A stretch of DNA of 64,000 nt, from NCBI GenBank assembly GCA_947381415.1, contig CANCVB010000010.1, positions 16,858-80,857 on the forward strand. Direction: 5' to 3'. Under the pieces are notes generated by a model. It did no database searches and was not told where the DNA came from. It worked only from the letters and a program-made list of their open reading frames with translations. Shown here one piece after another: positions 1 to 10,263 of the stretch. Position numbers and translations under genes: made by a program. How positions within the stretch are numbered: the first letter of the stretch is position 1; each line of letters starts with the position of its first letter. The DNA is from Burkholderiales bacterium (GTDB taxonomy: Bacteria > Pseudomonadota > Gammaproteobacteria > Burkholderiales > Burkholderiaceae_C).

Positions 1-1
1 T

Positions 2-730
2 GCTGGCATGGTCAAACACAAGCACCAAGGCTCAGACACTGTGAAGCCTGCCGTGGGATTGACCATGTTTGGTGTCACTACGCCTTGTGTACAAGCGGTC
101 ACCAAGCGGCTGGAAAACCACTATGACTGCCTGGTATTCCATGCCACCGGAACAGGTGGTCAGTCCATGGAAAAACTTGCCGCATCCCATTTGCTCAATG
201 GTGTGATTGATGTGTCGACCACCGAGGTCGCTGATGAAATTGTGGGCGCGACATTGTCTGCAGGACCTGATCGCATGGATGTGTTTGCCCAGGTCGACTT
301 GCCCTATGTGGGTTCTTGCGGCGCTTTGGACATGGCGAACTTCGGCCCTTATGACACTGTGCCGGAGCGATTCAAGGGGCGTCTTTTGTACAGACATAAC
401 CCGAATGTCACCTTGATGCGCACCACCGCAGAAGAATGTCGTTTGATGGGCGAGTTCATTGCGCGAAAACTCAATGCCATGCAGGGCGATGTTCGCTTTT
501 TAATCCCTGAGAAAGGCTTGTCTGCCATCGACAAAGAAGGGCAGGTGTTTTATGACCCCCAAGCAAACCAGGCTTTGTTTGCCGCACTGCAATCCAACTT
601 TCGGCCAACGGCGAAACACAAATTGGTCAAACTGCCCCTGCATATCAACGATGAAGCTTTTGCACAAGCTTTGGTAGATGCTTGGGACGAGCTCAATGCC
701 ATCAGCGCGCGCCCATCCAAAACAGCCTAA
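2..730 (+). CDS. Tm-1-like / UPF0261 family protein, C-terminal part (5' end outside window)
   Basis: The reading frame is open from the first bases of the window, so the N-terminal half of this roughly 400-residue family is missing; about 242 residues are visible. The stretch with [15 protein letters not shown], then [14 protein letters not shown], and a [10 protein letters not shown] segment is typical of the UPF0261/Tm-1-like ATP-binding family. It ends 17 bases before a PEP-hydrolase-like TIM-barrel gene; these two families are commonly adjacent and are fused in some organisms. The biochemical role is not established in bacteria. Confidence 0.8.
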   Translation, partial: AGMVKHKHQGSDTVKPAVGLTMFGVTTPCVQAVTKRLENHYDCLVFHATGTGGQSMEKLAASHLLNGVIDVSTTEVADEIVGATLSAGPDRMDVFAQVDLPYVGSCGALDMANFGPYDTVPERFKGRLLYRHNPNVTLMRTTAEECRLMGEFIARKLNAMQGDVRFLIPEKGLSAIDKEGQVFYDPQANQALFAALQSNFRPTAKHKLVKLPLHINDEAFAQALVDAWDELNAISARPSKTA

Positions 731-747
731 GGACCACAGGAACCTTT

Positions 748-1590
748 ATGCCTCGTATTGCCCGACAAACCATTCTTGCCAATTTGCGCCACAAGGTGGC
801 ACAGGGCATACCCATCATTGGTGGGGGCGCAGGTACGGGCTTATCAGCCAAATGCGAGGAAGCCGGTGGTATCGATTTGATTGTGATTTACAACTCGGGG
901 CGCTACCGCATGGCAGGTCGGGGTTCCTTGGCTGGCTTATTGGCCTATGGCAATGCCAACGACATCGTGTGCGACATGGCCAAAGAAGTGTTGCCTGTGG
1001 TCAAGCACACGCCGGTATTGGCGGGTGTCAACGGCACAGACCCCTTTATGTTGCCCGATGAGCTTTTACATCGCCTGATACGTTTAGGTTTTTCTGGTGT
1101 TCAAAACTTCCCTACGGTTGGACTGATTGATGGTCTGTTTCGTGCCAATTTGGAAGAAACTGGCATGGGGTACGGCCTAGAAGTAGACATCGTTCGACAA
1201 GCGCATGCCCTTGACTTATTGACCACACCCTATGTTTTTCACAGCGACCAAGCCACAGACATGGCGCGGGCTGGTGCAGACATTGTGGTTTGCCATATGG
1301 GTTTGACCACTGGTGGCAGCATTGGTGCAGACACAGCGATGAAACTCAGCGACTGCGTGGCGCCTATCCATGAATGGTGCGAGGCCGCGTTGAGAGTCAA
1401 TCCCGACGTCTTACTGCTGTGCCATGGTGGACCGATTGCCACGCCTAAAGATGCTGAATGGATATTGCAGCACTGCCCAGAGCTGCACGGTTTTTATGGG
1501 GCCAGCTCCATGGAGCGACTGCCTACTGAAATTGCTTTAACGGATACCACTCGCCAATTTGTGAACCTGCGACCGCAAAGTTCCCAATGA
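748..1590 (+). CDS. Phosphoenolpyruvate hydrolase-like TIM-barrel protein
   Basis: 280 residues. The start at [10 protein letters not shown] is chosen because it follows the upstream stop by 17 bases with an AGGA-type site; an upstream extension would overlap the preceding gene. The [21 protein letters not shown] segment, the [13 protein letters not shown] motif and GPIATPKDA near the end are characteristic of the PEP_hydrolase (PF09370-type) TIM-barrel family. It forms an operon with the Tm-1-like gene. The family name is historical, and the real substrate of this pair is uncertain. The coding sequence appears intact. Confidence 0.8.
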   Translation: MPRIARQTILANLRHKVAQGIPIIGGGAGTGLSAKCEEAGGIDLIVIYNSGRYRMAGRGSLAGLLAYGNANDIVCDMAKEVLPVVKHTPVLAGVNGTDPFMLPDELLHRLIRLGFSGVQNFPTVGLIDGLFRANLEETGMGYGLEVDIVRQAHALDLLTTPYVFHSDQATDMARAGADIVVCHMGLTTGGSIGADTAMKLSDCVAPIHEWCEAALRVNPDVLLLCHGGPIATPKDAEWILQHCPELHGFYGASSMERLPTEIALTDTTRQFVNLRPQSSQ

Positions 1591-1642
1591 AGCAAGTTGT
1601 TTGTGTTGACTGTTGTTTGTTTTATATGCTGGAGAATTGACC

Positions 1643-3346
1643 ATGACGGGCTCTCAATTTGGTGAGTTTTTACTCGGCCTCATCGTTTTAGCAATTGTCG
1701 TTGCCATCGCGGTATGGTTGCTGCACTGGCTGTATTTGCGAAGCAGCAAAGAACGTGCATTTGTTCGCACGGGTTTGGGTGGCGAAAAAGTGGTGGTGGA
1801 TGGTGGCGCATTTGTGTTGCCTATCTTGCATGACGTCATTCCAGTCAATATGAATACCTTGCGACTCGAAGTCATTCGCGGCCGTGACAAGTCATTGATC
1901 ACCAAAGATCGTATGCGTGTGGATGTGATTGCCGAGTTTTATGTACGGGTGGCAGCCAAACCCGAATCGGTAGCAGCGGCTGCACAAACCCTGGGGCAAC
2001 GAACCCTAGAGCCCGAGCGCTTGAAAGAATTGATTGAGGGTAAGTTCATTGATGCGCTGCGCACAGCAGCCGCTGACATGACCATGGAAGAGTTGCATGA
2101 AAAGCGTGGCGTGTATGTTCGTCGCGTGCGTGAGGCGGTGGCGGAAGATTTAACCAAAAACGGTTTAGAACTTGAAGCGGCGTCCTTGACGCAACTCGAC
2201 CAAACCAGCATGGAATTCTTTAACCCCAGCAACGCGTTTGACGCCGAAGGTTTGACGCGCCTGACCGAGCAAATTGAGCACCGCAAAAAGCAGCGCAACG
2301 ACGTTGAACAAGACACCTTGATTGCCATTCGAAACAAAAACCTGGAAGCAGAAAAACTGTCACTGGACATTGATCGCGAAGCTGAACTGGCTCGCTTACA
2401 GCAAAACAGAGAGGTTGAGTTTGCCCGAGCTCGCCAACGCTCAGAGCTAACCACCGAGCGTGTTGAACGCGATCGAGAGTCCGAAAGTGCTCAAATCATC
2501 GCCCGTCAATCCATTGAGAGTGCGCGTATTCATTCTGAAGAAACACTTGAGAAGGAACGCATTCAAAAGGAGCAGGCTTTACAGGCCATCGAAATCGAAC
2601 GGCGCAAAGCATTGGAATTGGCTGAGCAGCAACGCGCCATCGCGGTAGCGATTGAGAGCAAGCAACACAGTGAGGCTTTGGCCAAAGCCGATGAAGCACG
2701 CGCTTTGGCAGTGAGTGCGGAGGAGCGCGTATTTACTGCGCGAGAGGTTGAAGTTGCCAATCGGCAAAAGGAAATTGAACTGATTGCAACCCAGCAAGAT
2801 ATCGAGCGCGAAACCATGCGCATCATTCAAACGGCGCAGGCTGAGCAAAGCGCCAGTGCCAGCCGAGGGGCAGCCATTCGTGCCAATGCAGAAGCCGATG
2901 CCGATGCAGAAAAAATTCGCGCCATGGCACAACGTATTCGTGCCGAGGTAGAAGCCGAGTCATTGATGATGATGAACAAAGCCCACAACACACTGACACC
3001 AGAAGCCCGCGCATCCGCCTTGCGCATGCGCTTGGTTGAAAAAGCTGAAGCCATTATTCGCGAATCAGTTCGCCCCATGGAACGTATTGAGGGTATCAAG
3101 ATCATGCATGTAGACGGTTTGGCCGGTGGCGGTGGCCACAGCAGCTCAGAGCATGGCGGTCAAGCAGGTTTTGCCGATGGCATTGTCAATTCAGCTCTGC
3201 GCTTTAGAGCCCAAGCGCCCATTGTTGACCAACTTTTGAAAGAAATTGGTTTAGAAGGTGGCGATATTCAACGCTTGGTCTCAGGTGTTTCAGGTGCCAA
3301 TGCAGGGATGAGCGACAGCATCACACCACCGGCTATCAAGGAGTAG
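1643..3346 (+). CDS. Flotillin family (YqiK-like) membrane protein
   Basis: 567 residues. The start at MTGSQFGEFLLGL has GGAG eight bases upstream and is preferred over a longer form. One N-terminal membrane helix (about residues 8-30) is followed by an SPFH/band-7 domain (about 35-200: ERAFVRTGLGGEKVVVDGGAF, then DRMRVDVIAEFYVRV). A very long Glu/Arg/Gln-rich coiled coil covers about 220-470, and a flotillin C-terminal region follows. Flotillins scaffold membrane microdomains at the inner membrane. No NfeD partner gene is adjacent. Two SRPBCC genes follow within a few bases, so they may be co-transcribed. Confidence 0.88.
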   Translation: MTGSQFGEFLLGLIVLAIVVAIAVWLLHWLYLRSSKERAFVRTGLGGEKVVVDGGAFVLPILHDVIPVNMNTLRLEVIRGRDKSLITKDRMRVDVIAEFYVRVAAKPESVAAAAQTLGQRTLEPERLKELIEGKFIDALRTAAADMTMEELHEKRGVYVRRVREAVAEDLTKNGLELEAASLTQLDQTSMEFFNPSNAFDAEGLTRLTEQIEHRKKQRNDVEQDTLIAIRNKNLEAEKLSLDIDREAELARLQQNREVEFARARQRSELTTERVERDRESESAQIIARQSIESARIHSEETLEKERIQKEQALQAIEIERRKALELAEQQRAIAVAIESKQHSEALAKADEARALAVSAEERVFTAREVEVANRQKEIELIATQQDIERETMRIIQTAQAEQSASASRGAAIRANAEADADAEKIRAMAQRIRAEVEAESLMMMNKAHNTLTPEARASALRMRLVEKAEAIIRESVRPMERIEGIKIMHVDGLAGGGGHSSSEHGGQAGFADGIVNSALRFRAQAPIVDQLLKEIGLEGGDIQRLVSGVSGANAGMSDSITPPAIKE

Positions 3347-3350
3347 TGTT

Positions 3351-3794
3351 GTGATTCAGGTCTACACCTCCAGCGTGATTGACGCAAGTGCAGATGCTGT
3401 TTGGGCCAAAATTCGGGACTTCAACGCTTTGCCCCAATGGCATCCTGCTATTGCTGACAGCCGCATCGAAAACAACCAAGCATCAGACCGCGTGGGTTGT
3501 GTGCGGTACTTTCACTTGCGTGATGGTGGTCTGATACGCGAGCGCTTGCTGGCTTTGTCAGACTATGACTTCACCTGCACCTACAGTATTTTAGAAAGCC
3601 CCATGGGGGTTGAGAACTATGTCGCCACTCTAAAGTTAACGCCCATCACCGATGGCGGGCGCTGTTTTGCCGAATGGAGCGCTGAGTTTGATTGCCCTGT
3701 GCAACGCGAATCGGAGTTGTCGCAATCGATCGGACAAGGGGTATTCCAGGCTGGCTTTGACGCACTGAAACGCCATTTTTCTGGCCGCCGTTAA
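3351..3794 (+). CDS. SRPBCC (START/Bet v1-like) domain protein
   Basis: 147 residues, GTG start with AAGGAG eight bases upstream, four bases after the flotillin stop. The pattern SSVIDASADAVWAKIRDF, then WHP, SDRVGCVRYF and the closing GFDALKRHF is the polyketide-cyclase/SRPBCC ligand-binding fold. It is clearly paralogous to the N-terminal 150 residues of the next gene, with which it shares DRVGCVR and the same closing helix, so a tandem duplication is likely. The stop codon overlaps the next start by one base. The ligand is unknown. Confidence 0.85.
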   Translation: MIQVYTSSVIDASADAVWAKIRDFNALPQWHPAIADSRIENNQASDRVGCVRYFHLRDGGLIRERLLALSDYDFTCTYSILESPMGVENYVATLKLTPITDGGRCFAEWSAEFDCPVQRESELSQSIGQGVFQAGFDALKRHFSGRR

Positions 3795-5278
3795 TGGCTT
3801 TGCAAAAAGTTGTTCGCTCGACGGTGATCGACGCACCAATTGAAAAGGTGTGGGCCGTGTTGCGGGACTTTAATAGCCATGACCAATGGCATACCGTTGT
3901 AGATACCAGTGAAATTGAAGACGGTAAAACCAGTGACCGTGTCGGCTGTGTGCGTAATTTCACTTTGCAAGATGGCAACCATATCCGTGAGATGCTGCTC
4001 AGCTTGTCTGACAAAGACCATGTCAGCACCTACACCATCGTGGAAGCGACAGTCCCCTTGCAACGCTATGTGGCCACGGTCACGCTCAAACCTGTCACTG
4101 ATGGCCAACGCACCTTTTGGCACTGGGCTTCGACGTTTTCTACACCTGCGGGCATGGAAGCGCAATTGCGGGAGATGGTGGCGCACGGTGTGTATGAGGC
4201 GGGCTTTGCCAATCTCAAACGCCATTTGCAATTGGGACACAGTACTGCACGAAGCACCACCCGTTCAACGGGTAACTTGCCTATACGTCAGGCGTCACCG
4301 ATAACGGCCCAAACCATCAAGGTAAGGGAATATGGGGATGCCACCCAACTGCGCGCAGAAACCTCGGATGTGCCGCCTCCTGGCCCAGGTGAAGTTCGTA
4401 TTCGACAAACAGCAATTGGCGTGAATTATTTGGATGTGTATTTGCGCAAAGGATGGATACCCGATTTTCTCCCTTTGCCTGGCACACCTGGCATGGAGGC
4501 TGCAGGTGAAGTCATTGATGTGGGAACGGATGTGACCAGTCTTTTGCCAGGAGACCGCGTAGCTTATATGGGGCCATTGCCTGGGTCTTACAGCTCGGTG
4601 CGCAATGTTCCAGTGGCGTGGACTGTCCGATTGAGTGGTGGCATGGATGACATCACGGCAGCTGCCAGCTTGCTCAAGGGCATCACCGCCGACTATTTGT
4701 TGCACGACCTCGGGCGGGTGCAGGCGGGTACGCGACTGTTGGTGCATGCCGCTGCCGGAGGCGTTGGGAGCATGGTGTGCGCCTGGGCACGCAACAAAGG
4801 GGCTTTGGTCATGGGCACCGTCAGTTCCGAGGCCAAAGCGCGTATCGCACGCGACCATGGTTGCCAACACGTCATCGTAACTTCCGACTACACCTTCAGC
4901 GCCGCTGTTCACAGCATTGCCCAAGGGGCTGATGTCATCATTGACGGTTTGGGAGATGCGGCACGCGAGGAAAATTTTGCTGCTCTCGCACCCTGTGGGC
5001 ATTGGATCAGTCTGGGCCAGGCCAGCGGGCCGTTGCAGCCCCTTTCGCCTGATTGGTTGGTCAGTAAATCAGTGAGTTTCTCGCGCCCTGTGGCGTTTGC
5101 CTATGTCGCGAACCATGCTTTACTCAATCAACGCGCTGAGCGTGTGTGGCAAGCCATGCGCGAAGGGATCGTGCCGCCCGTACAAACTGAGCGCTTTGCT
5201 TTGAAAGATGCTGCGGCTGCACATGCGCGACTGGAGTCTCGCCAAAGCACCGGCGCTTTGGTTCTTTTGCCTGGCTGA
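3794..5278 (+). CDS. SRPBCC domain fused to zinc-less quinone oxidoreductase (MDR family)
   Basis: 494 residues. Residues 1-150 are an SRPBCC domain (VIDAPIEKVWAVLRDF, DRVGCVRNF) and about 175-494 are a complete NADPH:quinone oxidoreductase. The latter has an N-terminal GroES-like part (PPGPGEVRIRQTAIGVNYLDVYLR, PGMEAAGEV) and a Rossmann part with HAAAGGVGSMV. No structural zinc cysteines are present. A short threonine/serine-rich linker (about 152-170) joins them. A single uninterrupted frame supports a genuine fusion rather than two genes. The likely reaction is NAD(P)H-dependent reduction of a quinone or enone, perhaps with a substrate held by the SRPBCC domain; that link is inferred. Confidence 0.85.
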   Translation: MALQKVVRSTVIDAPIEKVWAVLRDFNSHDQWHTVVDTSEIEDGKTSDRVGCVRNFTLQDGNHIREMLLSLSDKDHVSTYTIVEATVPLQRYVATVTLKPVTDGQRTFWHWASTFSTPAGMEAQLREMVAHGVYEAGFANLKRHLQLGHSTARSTTRSTGNLPIRQASPITAQTIKVREYGDATQLRAETSDVPPPGPGEVRIRQTAIGVNYLDVYLRKGWIPDFLPLPGTPGMEAAGEVIDVGTDVTSLLPGDRVAYMGPLPGSYSSVRNVPVAWTVRLSGGMDDITAAASLLKGITADYLLHDLGRVQAGTRLLVHAAAGGVGSMVCAWARNKGALVMGTVSSEAKARIARDHGCQHVIVTSDYTFSAAVHSIAQGADVIIDGLGDAAREENFAALAPCGHWISLGQASGPLQPLSPDWLVSKSVSFSRPVAFAYVANHALLNQRAERVWQAMREGIVPPVQTERFALKDAAAAHARLESRQSTGALVLLPG

Positions 5279-5282
5279 TCAC

Positions 5283-5840
5283 ATGTCCAACTACGACACC
5301 ACTCCTGACAACCTTCCCGTCCCCCAGGACGACGGGGCCGCAAACCATTTGCTGGGCATGCAATTACCAAGCCTTTCTCTGGCCAGCACCCAGGGGGGCG
5401 TTGTCGATGTATCTGCTTTCAGCGATTGGTTGGTGATTTACTGTTATCCCATGACAGGTATACCTGGTGTGCCATTGCCGCCAGGTTGGGACAACATACC
5501 TGGTGCGCGTGGCTGTACCCCTCAAACCAACGCCTACAAGCAGGCGCATCCTGCGCTCAAGGCGATGGGCGCCCAGGTTTTGGGACTCAGCACACAAGAC
5601 ACGGCATATCAGCAAGAAATGGCTGAGCGACTGCAACTGCCCTTTGCTGTTCTGAGTGACAAGCATTTGCATTTTCAACAGGCTTTGGGCCTGCCAACGT
5701 TTGTTGTTGAGGGCAAGACCCTGCTTAAACGGTTAACCCTTGTGGCACACCAAGGCTTGATACAAAAAGTGCATTACCCGATTTTTCCAAGCGATGCCGA
5801 TGCCGCTTGGGTTTTGCGCTACCTGCAGTCTGTCTCATAA
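5283..5840 (+). CDS. Peroxiredoxin-like (AhpC/TSA, PrxQ-type) protein
   Basis: 185 residues. The start at MSNYDTTPDN lies four bases after the previous stop; longer forms would overlap that gene. A thioredoxin fold is suggested by LPSLSLASTQGG, then the YPMTGIPG loop and GARGCTPQTNAYK, which holds the single likely peroxidatic cysteine. LGLSTQDTAYQQEMAERLQLPFAVLSD follows, as in PrxQ/BCP proteins. Tight spacing places it in the flotillin/SRPBCC operon. A role in peroxide detoxification is family knowledge, not shown here. Confidence 0.75.
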   Translation: MSNYDTTPDNLPVPQDDGAANHLLGMQLPSLSLASTQGGVVDVSAFSDWLVIYCYPMTGIPGVPLPPGWDNIPGARGCTPQTNAYKQAHPALKAMGAQVLGLSTQDTAYQQEMAERLQLPFAVLSDKHLHFQQALGLPTFVVEGKTLLKRLTLVAHQGLIQKVHYPIFPSDADAAWVLRYLQSVS

Positions 5841-5900
5841 TCTCCCCCTGCAACTTGTCTTCGCAAATCTGAGTTTTTGATCGCCAAAGGGGCCGATAGT

Positions 5901-8900
5901 ATGTTGTTCGATATGGTGGGCGTTGCCCTTAAAAGGCCTTATACATTTGTAGTCATGGCCCTGTTGATATTTGTACTCGGACCGTTGGCTGCGCTGAGAA
6001 CCCCGACAGATATTTTTCCTGAAATTCGCATCCCTGTGATCGCAGTGGCATGGGCCTACACCGGTTTACCGCCTGATCAAATGGCAGGTCGCATCACCAC
6101 TTTGTACCAACGTGTGTTGACAACCACGGTCAATGACATTGAACATATTGAAGCCAATTCCTATGCCGGTGTGGGTATCGTCAAAATCTTTTTCCACCCC
6201 GGTGTCAATATTGCGGTTGCCAATGCGCAGATCACTGCCATTTCCCAAGTGATGATTCGGCAAATGCCACCTGGCACCTTGCCGCCCCTGATCGTCAATT
6301 ACAACGCCTCGACCGTTCCGATCCTGCAATTGGCTTTGTCGGGCAAGGGCTTGTCAGAGCAAAACCTGGCCGATATTGGCTTGGTGCAGGTTCGAACCCC
6401 TTTGGTCACCGTTGCTGGAGCGGCCATTCCCTTTCCTTACGGGGGCAAATCGCGTTTGGTGCAAATTGATTTAAAGCTGCCCGAACTCCAAGCACGCGGT
6501 CTCGGCGCGCAGGATGTGGCCAATGCTTTGGCGGCACAAAACGTTGTCACACCTGTAGGTACGCAAAAGATTGGCAGCCTTGAGTACACGATCAATCTGA
6601 ACAACGCCGCCAGCGACATCAAAGACATGGCCAACCTGCCCATCAAGTCGGTGAATGGCGCCATGATTTACATGCGCGATGTGGCCGATGTCCATGACGG
6701 TAACGCCCCGCAAACCAATATTGTTCATGTGGATGGCAACCGCTCCGTGCTGATGTCTGTGTTGAAAAACGGCGCCACTTCTACCTTGGCGATTGTGGAC
6801 GGTGTTCGCGAAAAACTCATCAGCATGAAAGCTGCTTTGCCACCCAATCTGGTCGTGAAGCCAATGAACGACCAATCGATTTTTGTTCGTGCAGCCATCT
6901 CTGGCGTTGCCATGGAAGCTGCTATCGCGGCGGCTTTGACCAGTTTCTTGGTGTTTTTGTTCCTTGGCAGTTGGCGCTCCACCGTCATCATTGCAATCTC
7001 TATCCCCTTGTCCATCCTTGGCGCCATCTTTTGCCTGGCTGCTTTGGGCGAAACCCTCAACATCATGACCTTGGGTGGGTTGGCATTGGCGGTGGGTATT
7101 TTGGTTGACGACGCCACCGTGACGATTGAGAACATCAACTGGCATCTTGAACAAGGCAAAGATGTCCGAACAGCCATCTTGGATGGTGCGGCGCAAATCG
7201 TCACACCTGCGTTCATATCACTGCTGTGCATTTGTATTGTGTTTGTACCAATGTTCTTTTTGGATGGCGTCGCACGCTTTTTGTTTGTACCAATGGCAGA
7301 AGCTGTGATGCTGGCCATGGTCTTCTCCTTTTTCTTGTCACGCTCATTGGTCCCCACCATGGCCAATTACATGCTCAAACCCCATGCAGCCCATACCGAC
7401 ATGCATGGCAATAACCTCTCACTGCCCCGCAGTCGCAACCCCATCATTCAACTGCAAAGAAGTTTTGAAGCGGCTTTCGAGCAATTCCGTGCAGGTTACA
7501 AAAATATTCTTCACTTGGCTTTGCTCAATCGCATCAAAGTAGTGACGGTGTTCATGGCGCTGATGGCGGCCTCGTTTGCACTGCTGCCTTACTTGGGCAC
7601 CAATTTCTTTCCCGATGTGGATGGTGGACAAATCTTGATCCATGCCCGCGTCCCTGTGGGTACGCGTGTGGAGGAAACCGCGTCGCGTTTTGCGGCCATA
7701 GAAAAATCGATACAAAAAGTGATCCCTGCCGAAGAAATCACCACATTGGTTGACAACATCGGTTTACCACCAAGTTGGATCAACCTGATTTATAACAACA
7801 CTGGCGTGATTGGCACCCAAGATGGTGATATTCAGATCGCTTTACGCAAAGACCATTTACCCACTGCTGACTACGTGCGTGAGTTACGAAAAACCCTGCC
7901 TAGGGAATTTCCTGACACCGTTTTTTCCTTTCCACCTGCAGACATCGTGAGTCAGATTCTGAATTTTGGTGCACCTGCACCTATTGATATTCAAATTCGT
8001 GGCGCGAATTTGGCGGGTAACTTTGAGTACGCCAATAAATTGCTGAAAGAGATTCGTCGCATACCTGGTGTTGCAGATGCGCGCATTCAACAGTCATCCA
8101 AAAGCCCGGTATTCGACGTCAACATGGACCGTGGGCAAGCCCAAGATTTGGGCATCACACCCAAGGACGTCACCAATAACTTGGTGGTTAATTTGGCCGG
8201 TAGCAGCCAAGTTGCACCCACCTATTGGCTAAACCCTGCGAATGGCATTTCTTACAGCGTGGTGATGCAAGCGCCGCAATACAACCTCGACTCGCTCAGC
8301 GATTTGGCCAACTTGCCAGTCTCTTCAGGCAATACCAACGCCCAGCAACAACTGTTGGGTGGCATTGCCAGTTTCAACCGAACCACGCGAAATGCGGTGG
8401 TGAGTCAATACGATATTCAACCCTTGGTTCAAATCAATGCGACCACCCAAGATACCGATCTGGGTTCGGTGGCCAAAGAGGTGCGCCGCCTCATTGCCGA
8501 GACCGAAGCAGACCTGCCCAAAGGCACGAAAGTGGTTTTACTCGGTCAGGTACGCACCATGGAGAAAGCATTCTCGGGCTTGCTTTGGGGTTTGTTGGCT
8601 GCTGTGGTCTTGATATATTTTTTGATCGTGGTGAACTTCCAATCTTGGCGTGACCCCTTTGTGATCGTCAGTGCTTTGCCCGCAGCATTGGCAGGTATTG
8701 TCTGGATGCTGTTTGCCACGCGAACAACCTTGTCTGTGCCCGCCTTGACGGGAGCCATCATGTGCATGGGTGTGGCCACGGCCAACAGTGTCTTGGTCAT
8801 CAGCTTTGCCAGAGAACGTCTTGAAGAATGGGGCGACCCCTTGGCAGCCGCTTTGGATGCAGGATTTGTCCGCTTTAGGCCCGTGTTAATGACGGCTTTG

Positions 8901-9107
8901 GCCATGGTGATTGGCATGATTCCCATGGCCTTAGGTCTGGGTGAGGGAGGCGAACAAAACGCGCCTCTGGGTCGCGCTGTCATCGGCGGTTTGTGTTTTG
9001 CCACTGTGGCCACCTTGGTCATCGTTCCCCTTGTTTTCAGTCTTGTGCATACCAAGCGTGGTTCATCTCGCGCTACCCCCTCGTCTTTCGGAGTCAAGCA
9101 TGTTTGA
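5901..9107 (+). CDS. RND superfamily efflux permease (AcrB-like)
   Basis: 1068 residues from ATG at 5901 (AGGGG about ten bases upstream); a TTG 24 bases earlier is possible. It has the normal length and layout: membrane helix at about 15-35, large periplasmic loop, membrane cluster with GGLALAVGILVDDATVTIENINWHLE carrying the paired Asp of the proton relay, a second periplasmic loop, and a final cluster with NSVLVISFARERLEEW. It forms the inner-membrane pump of a tripartite exporter. The adaptor gene follows with eight bases of overlap, so the permease-first order is inverted relative to acrAB. No outer-membrane channel gene is adjacent. The substrate cannot be predicted. Confidence 0.92.
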   Translation: MLFDMVGVALKRPYTFVVMALLIFVLGPLAALRTPTDIFPEIRIPVIAVAWAYTGLPPDQMAGRITTLYQRVLTTTVNDIEHIEANSYAGVGIVKIFFHPGVNIAVANAQITAISQVMIRQMPPGTLPPLIVNYNASTVPILQLALSGKGLSEQNLADIGLVQVRTPLVTVAGAAIPFPYGGKSRLVQIDLKLPELQARGLGAQDVANALAAQNVVTPVGTQKIGSLEYTINLNNAASDIKDMANLPIKSVNGAMIYMRDVADVHDGNAPQTNIVHVDGNRSVLMSVLKNGATSTLAIVDGVREKLISMKAALPPNLVVKPMNDQSIFVRAAISGVAMEAAIAAALTSFLVFLFLGSWRSTVIIAISIPLSILGAIFCLAALGETLNIMTLGGLALAVGILVDDATVTIENINWHLEQGKDVRTAILDGAAQIVTPAFISLLCICIVFVPMFFLDGVARFLFVPMAEAVMLAMVFSFFLSRSLVPTMANYMLKPHAAHTDMHGNNLSLPRSRNPIIQLQRSFEAAFEQFRAGYKNILHLALLNRIKVVTVFMALMAASFALLPYLGTNFFPDVDGGQILIHARVPVGTRVEETASRFAAIEKSIQKVIPAEEITTLVDNIGLPPSWINLIYNNTGVIGTQDGDIQIALRKDHLPTADYVRELRKTLPREFPDTVFSFPPADIVSQILNFGAPAPIDIQIRGANLAGNFEYANKLLKEIRRIPGVADARIQQSSKSPVFDVNMDRGQAQDLGITPKDVTNNLVVNLAGSSQVAPTYWLNPANGISYSVVMQAPQYNLDSLSDLANLPVSSGNTNAQQQLLGGIASFNRTTRNAVVSQYDIQPLVQINATTQDTDLGSVAKEVRRLIAETEADLPKGTKVVLLGQVRTMEKAFSGLLWGLLAAVVLIYFLIVVNFQSWRDPFVIVSALPAALAGIVWMLFATRTTLSVPALTGAIMCMGVATANSVLVISFARERLEEWGDPLAAALDAGFVRFRPVLMTALAMVIGMIPMALGLGEGGEQNAPLGRAVIGGLCFATVATLVIVPLVFSLVHTKRGSSRATPSSFGVKHV

Positions 9108-10263
9108 GTCATCCCCGCCACCCGTGTCGCGCAGCCTGTTGTGGACCGCACTTTTTTTAGCAGGTGGTGTAGCCGCCTATGTGGTGTACACAGGCATCAG
9201 TTCTCGCTCTGCAGATGCGGTGCATTTGAAAGAACACGCTCAGTCGCAATCGGTGATGACGGTCACCGTCATTGCACCCGCCCCTGCCAATGCCACGCCC
9301 ACGCTGGAATTGCCTGGACGCATTGAAGCCTTTGCCAAAGCCCCCATTTATGCACGCATCAGCGGTTACCTAAAAAACTGGAAGGCCGACATTGGCACGC
9401 CTGTGAAAGCAGGTCAATTGCTGGCAGAAATTGACACCCCCGACCTTGACCAGCAAATTCTGCAAGCCAAGGCGGAGTTAGCCAGTACGCAGGCCAATGC
9501 GGCATTGTCTGAAAACACCGCCAAGCGCTGGCAGTCTTTGCTGGCCACCAATTTTGTCTCTTCCCAAGCTGTCGAAGAAAAACTGGGGGACTACAAAGCC
9601 AAGCAAGCAATCGTGACAGCATCGCAAGCCAATGTCAGTCGCATTGAAGCGATGAAAAACTTCAGTCGCATTGTTTCCCCTTTTGATGGCGTGGTCACAG
9701 CGCGCAATACCGATGTCGGTGCACTCATCAATGCGGGGGGAAATGCTGGCAGTGAATTGTTTGTCGTATCCGACGTCAAACACTTACGCTTGTATGTGAA
9801 TTTGCCCCAAACCTATGTCTCACACATTCAAAAAGGTGCCATCGCCAAGTTCACCGTACCTGAGAGTCCGGGCAAAACCTATATTGCCAAAGTTCAAACC
9901 ATGTCGCAGGCCATCAATGCGGGCTCTGGCAGCATGCTGGTGCAACTCTCGGCTGATAACCCTAGTGGCAACTTGCTACCTGGTGGTTTTGCCAATGTCA
10001 GCTTTGACTTGCCAGGCATTTCAGCAGGCCTGAGTGTGCCGCCCAGTGCGCTGATTTTCACCAAATCGGGCTTGCGAGTGGCGACAGTTTCGGCAGATAA
10101 CAAGGTTGTTCTGAAGACCGTGGTCATTGGACGCGACTATGGCAACAAAGTTGAACTGTCTTCTGGTTTAGACGTGAGTGACCGTGTCATTGAGAGTCCA
10201 CCGGATGGCGTCACAGATGGTGACGTGGTAAAAATTGCTGTTGCTGAACCCAAGAAGCCATGA
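9100..10263 (+). CDS. RND efflux periplasmic adaptor (membrane fusion protein)
   Basis: 387 residues, starting inside the permease stop. There is one N-terminal anchor helix (about 11-30). A split biotinyl-lipoyl domain follows (LELPGRIEAFAKAPIYARISGYL, DIGTPVKAGQLLAEIDTPDLDQQI), then a helical hairpin (about 125-185), SPFDGVVTARNTDVGALI, a beta-barrel and the membrane-proximal domain. This is the AcrA/HlyD-like fold and it partners the permease encoded just upstream. Translational coupling through the ATGTTTGA overlap supports a fixed stoichiometry. Confidence 0.9.
   Translation: MFESSPPPVSRSLLWTALFLAGGVAAYVVYTGISSRSADAVHLKEHAQSQSVMTVTVIAPAPANATPTLELPGRIEAFAKAPIYARISGYLKNWKADIGTPVKAGQLLAEIDTPDLDQQILQAKAELASTQANAALSENTAKRWQSLLATNFVSSQAVEEKLGDYKAKQAIVTASQANVSRIEAMKNFSRIVSPFDGVVTARNTDVGALINAGGNAGSELFVVSDVKHLRLYVNLPQTYVSHIQKGAIAKFTVPESPGKTYIAKVQTMSQAINAGSGSMLVQLSADNPSGNLLPGGFANVSFDLPGISAGLSVPPSALIFTKSGLRVATVSADNKVVLKTVVIGRDYGNKVELSSGLDVSDRVIESPPDGVTDGDVVKIAVAEPKKP

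Noticed and set aside
8546..9151. 201-codon open frame antisense to the RND permease 3' end
   Set aside because: The product is Lys/Thr/Ala-rich without domain features and overlaps fully conserved RND sequence.
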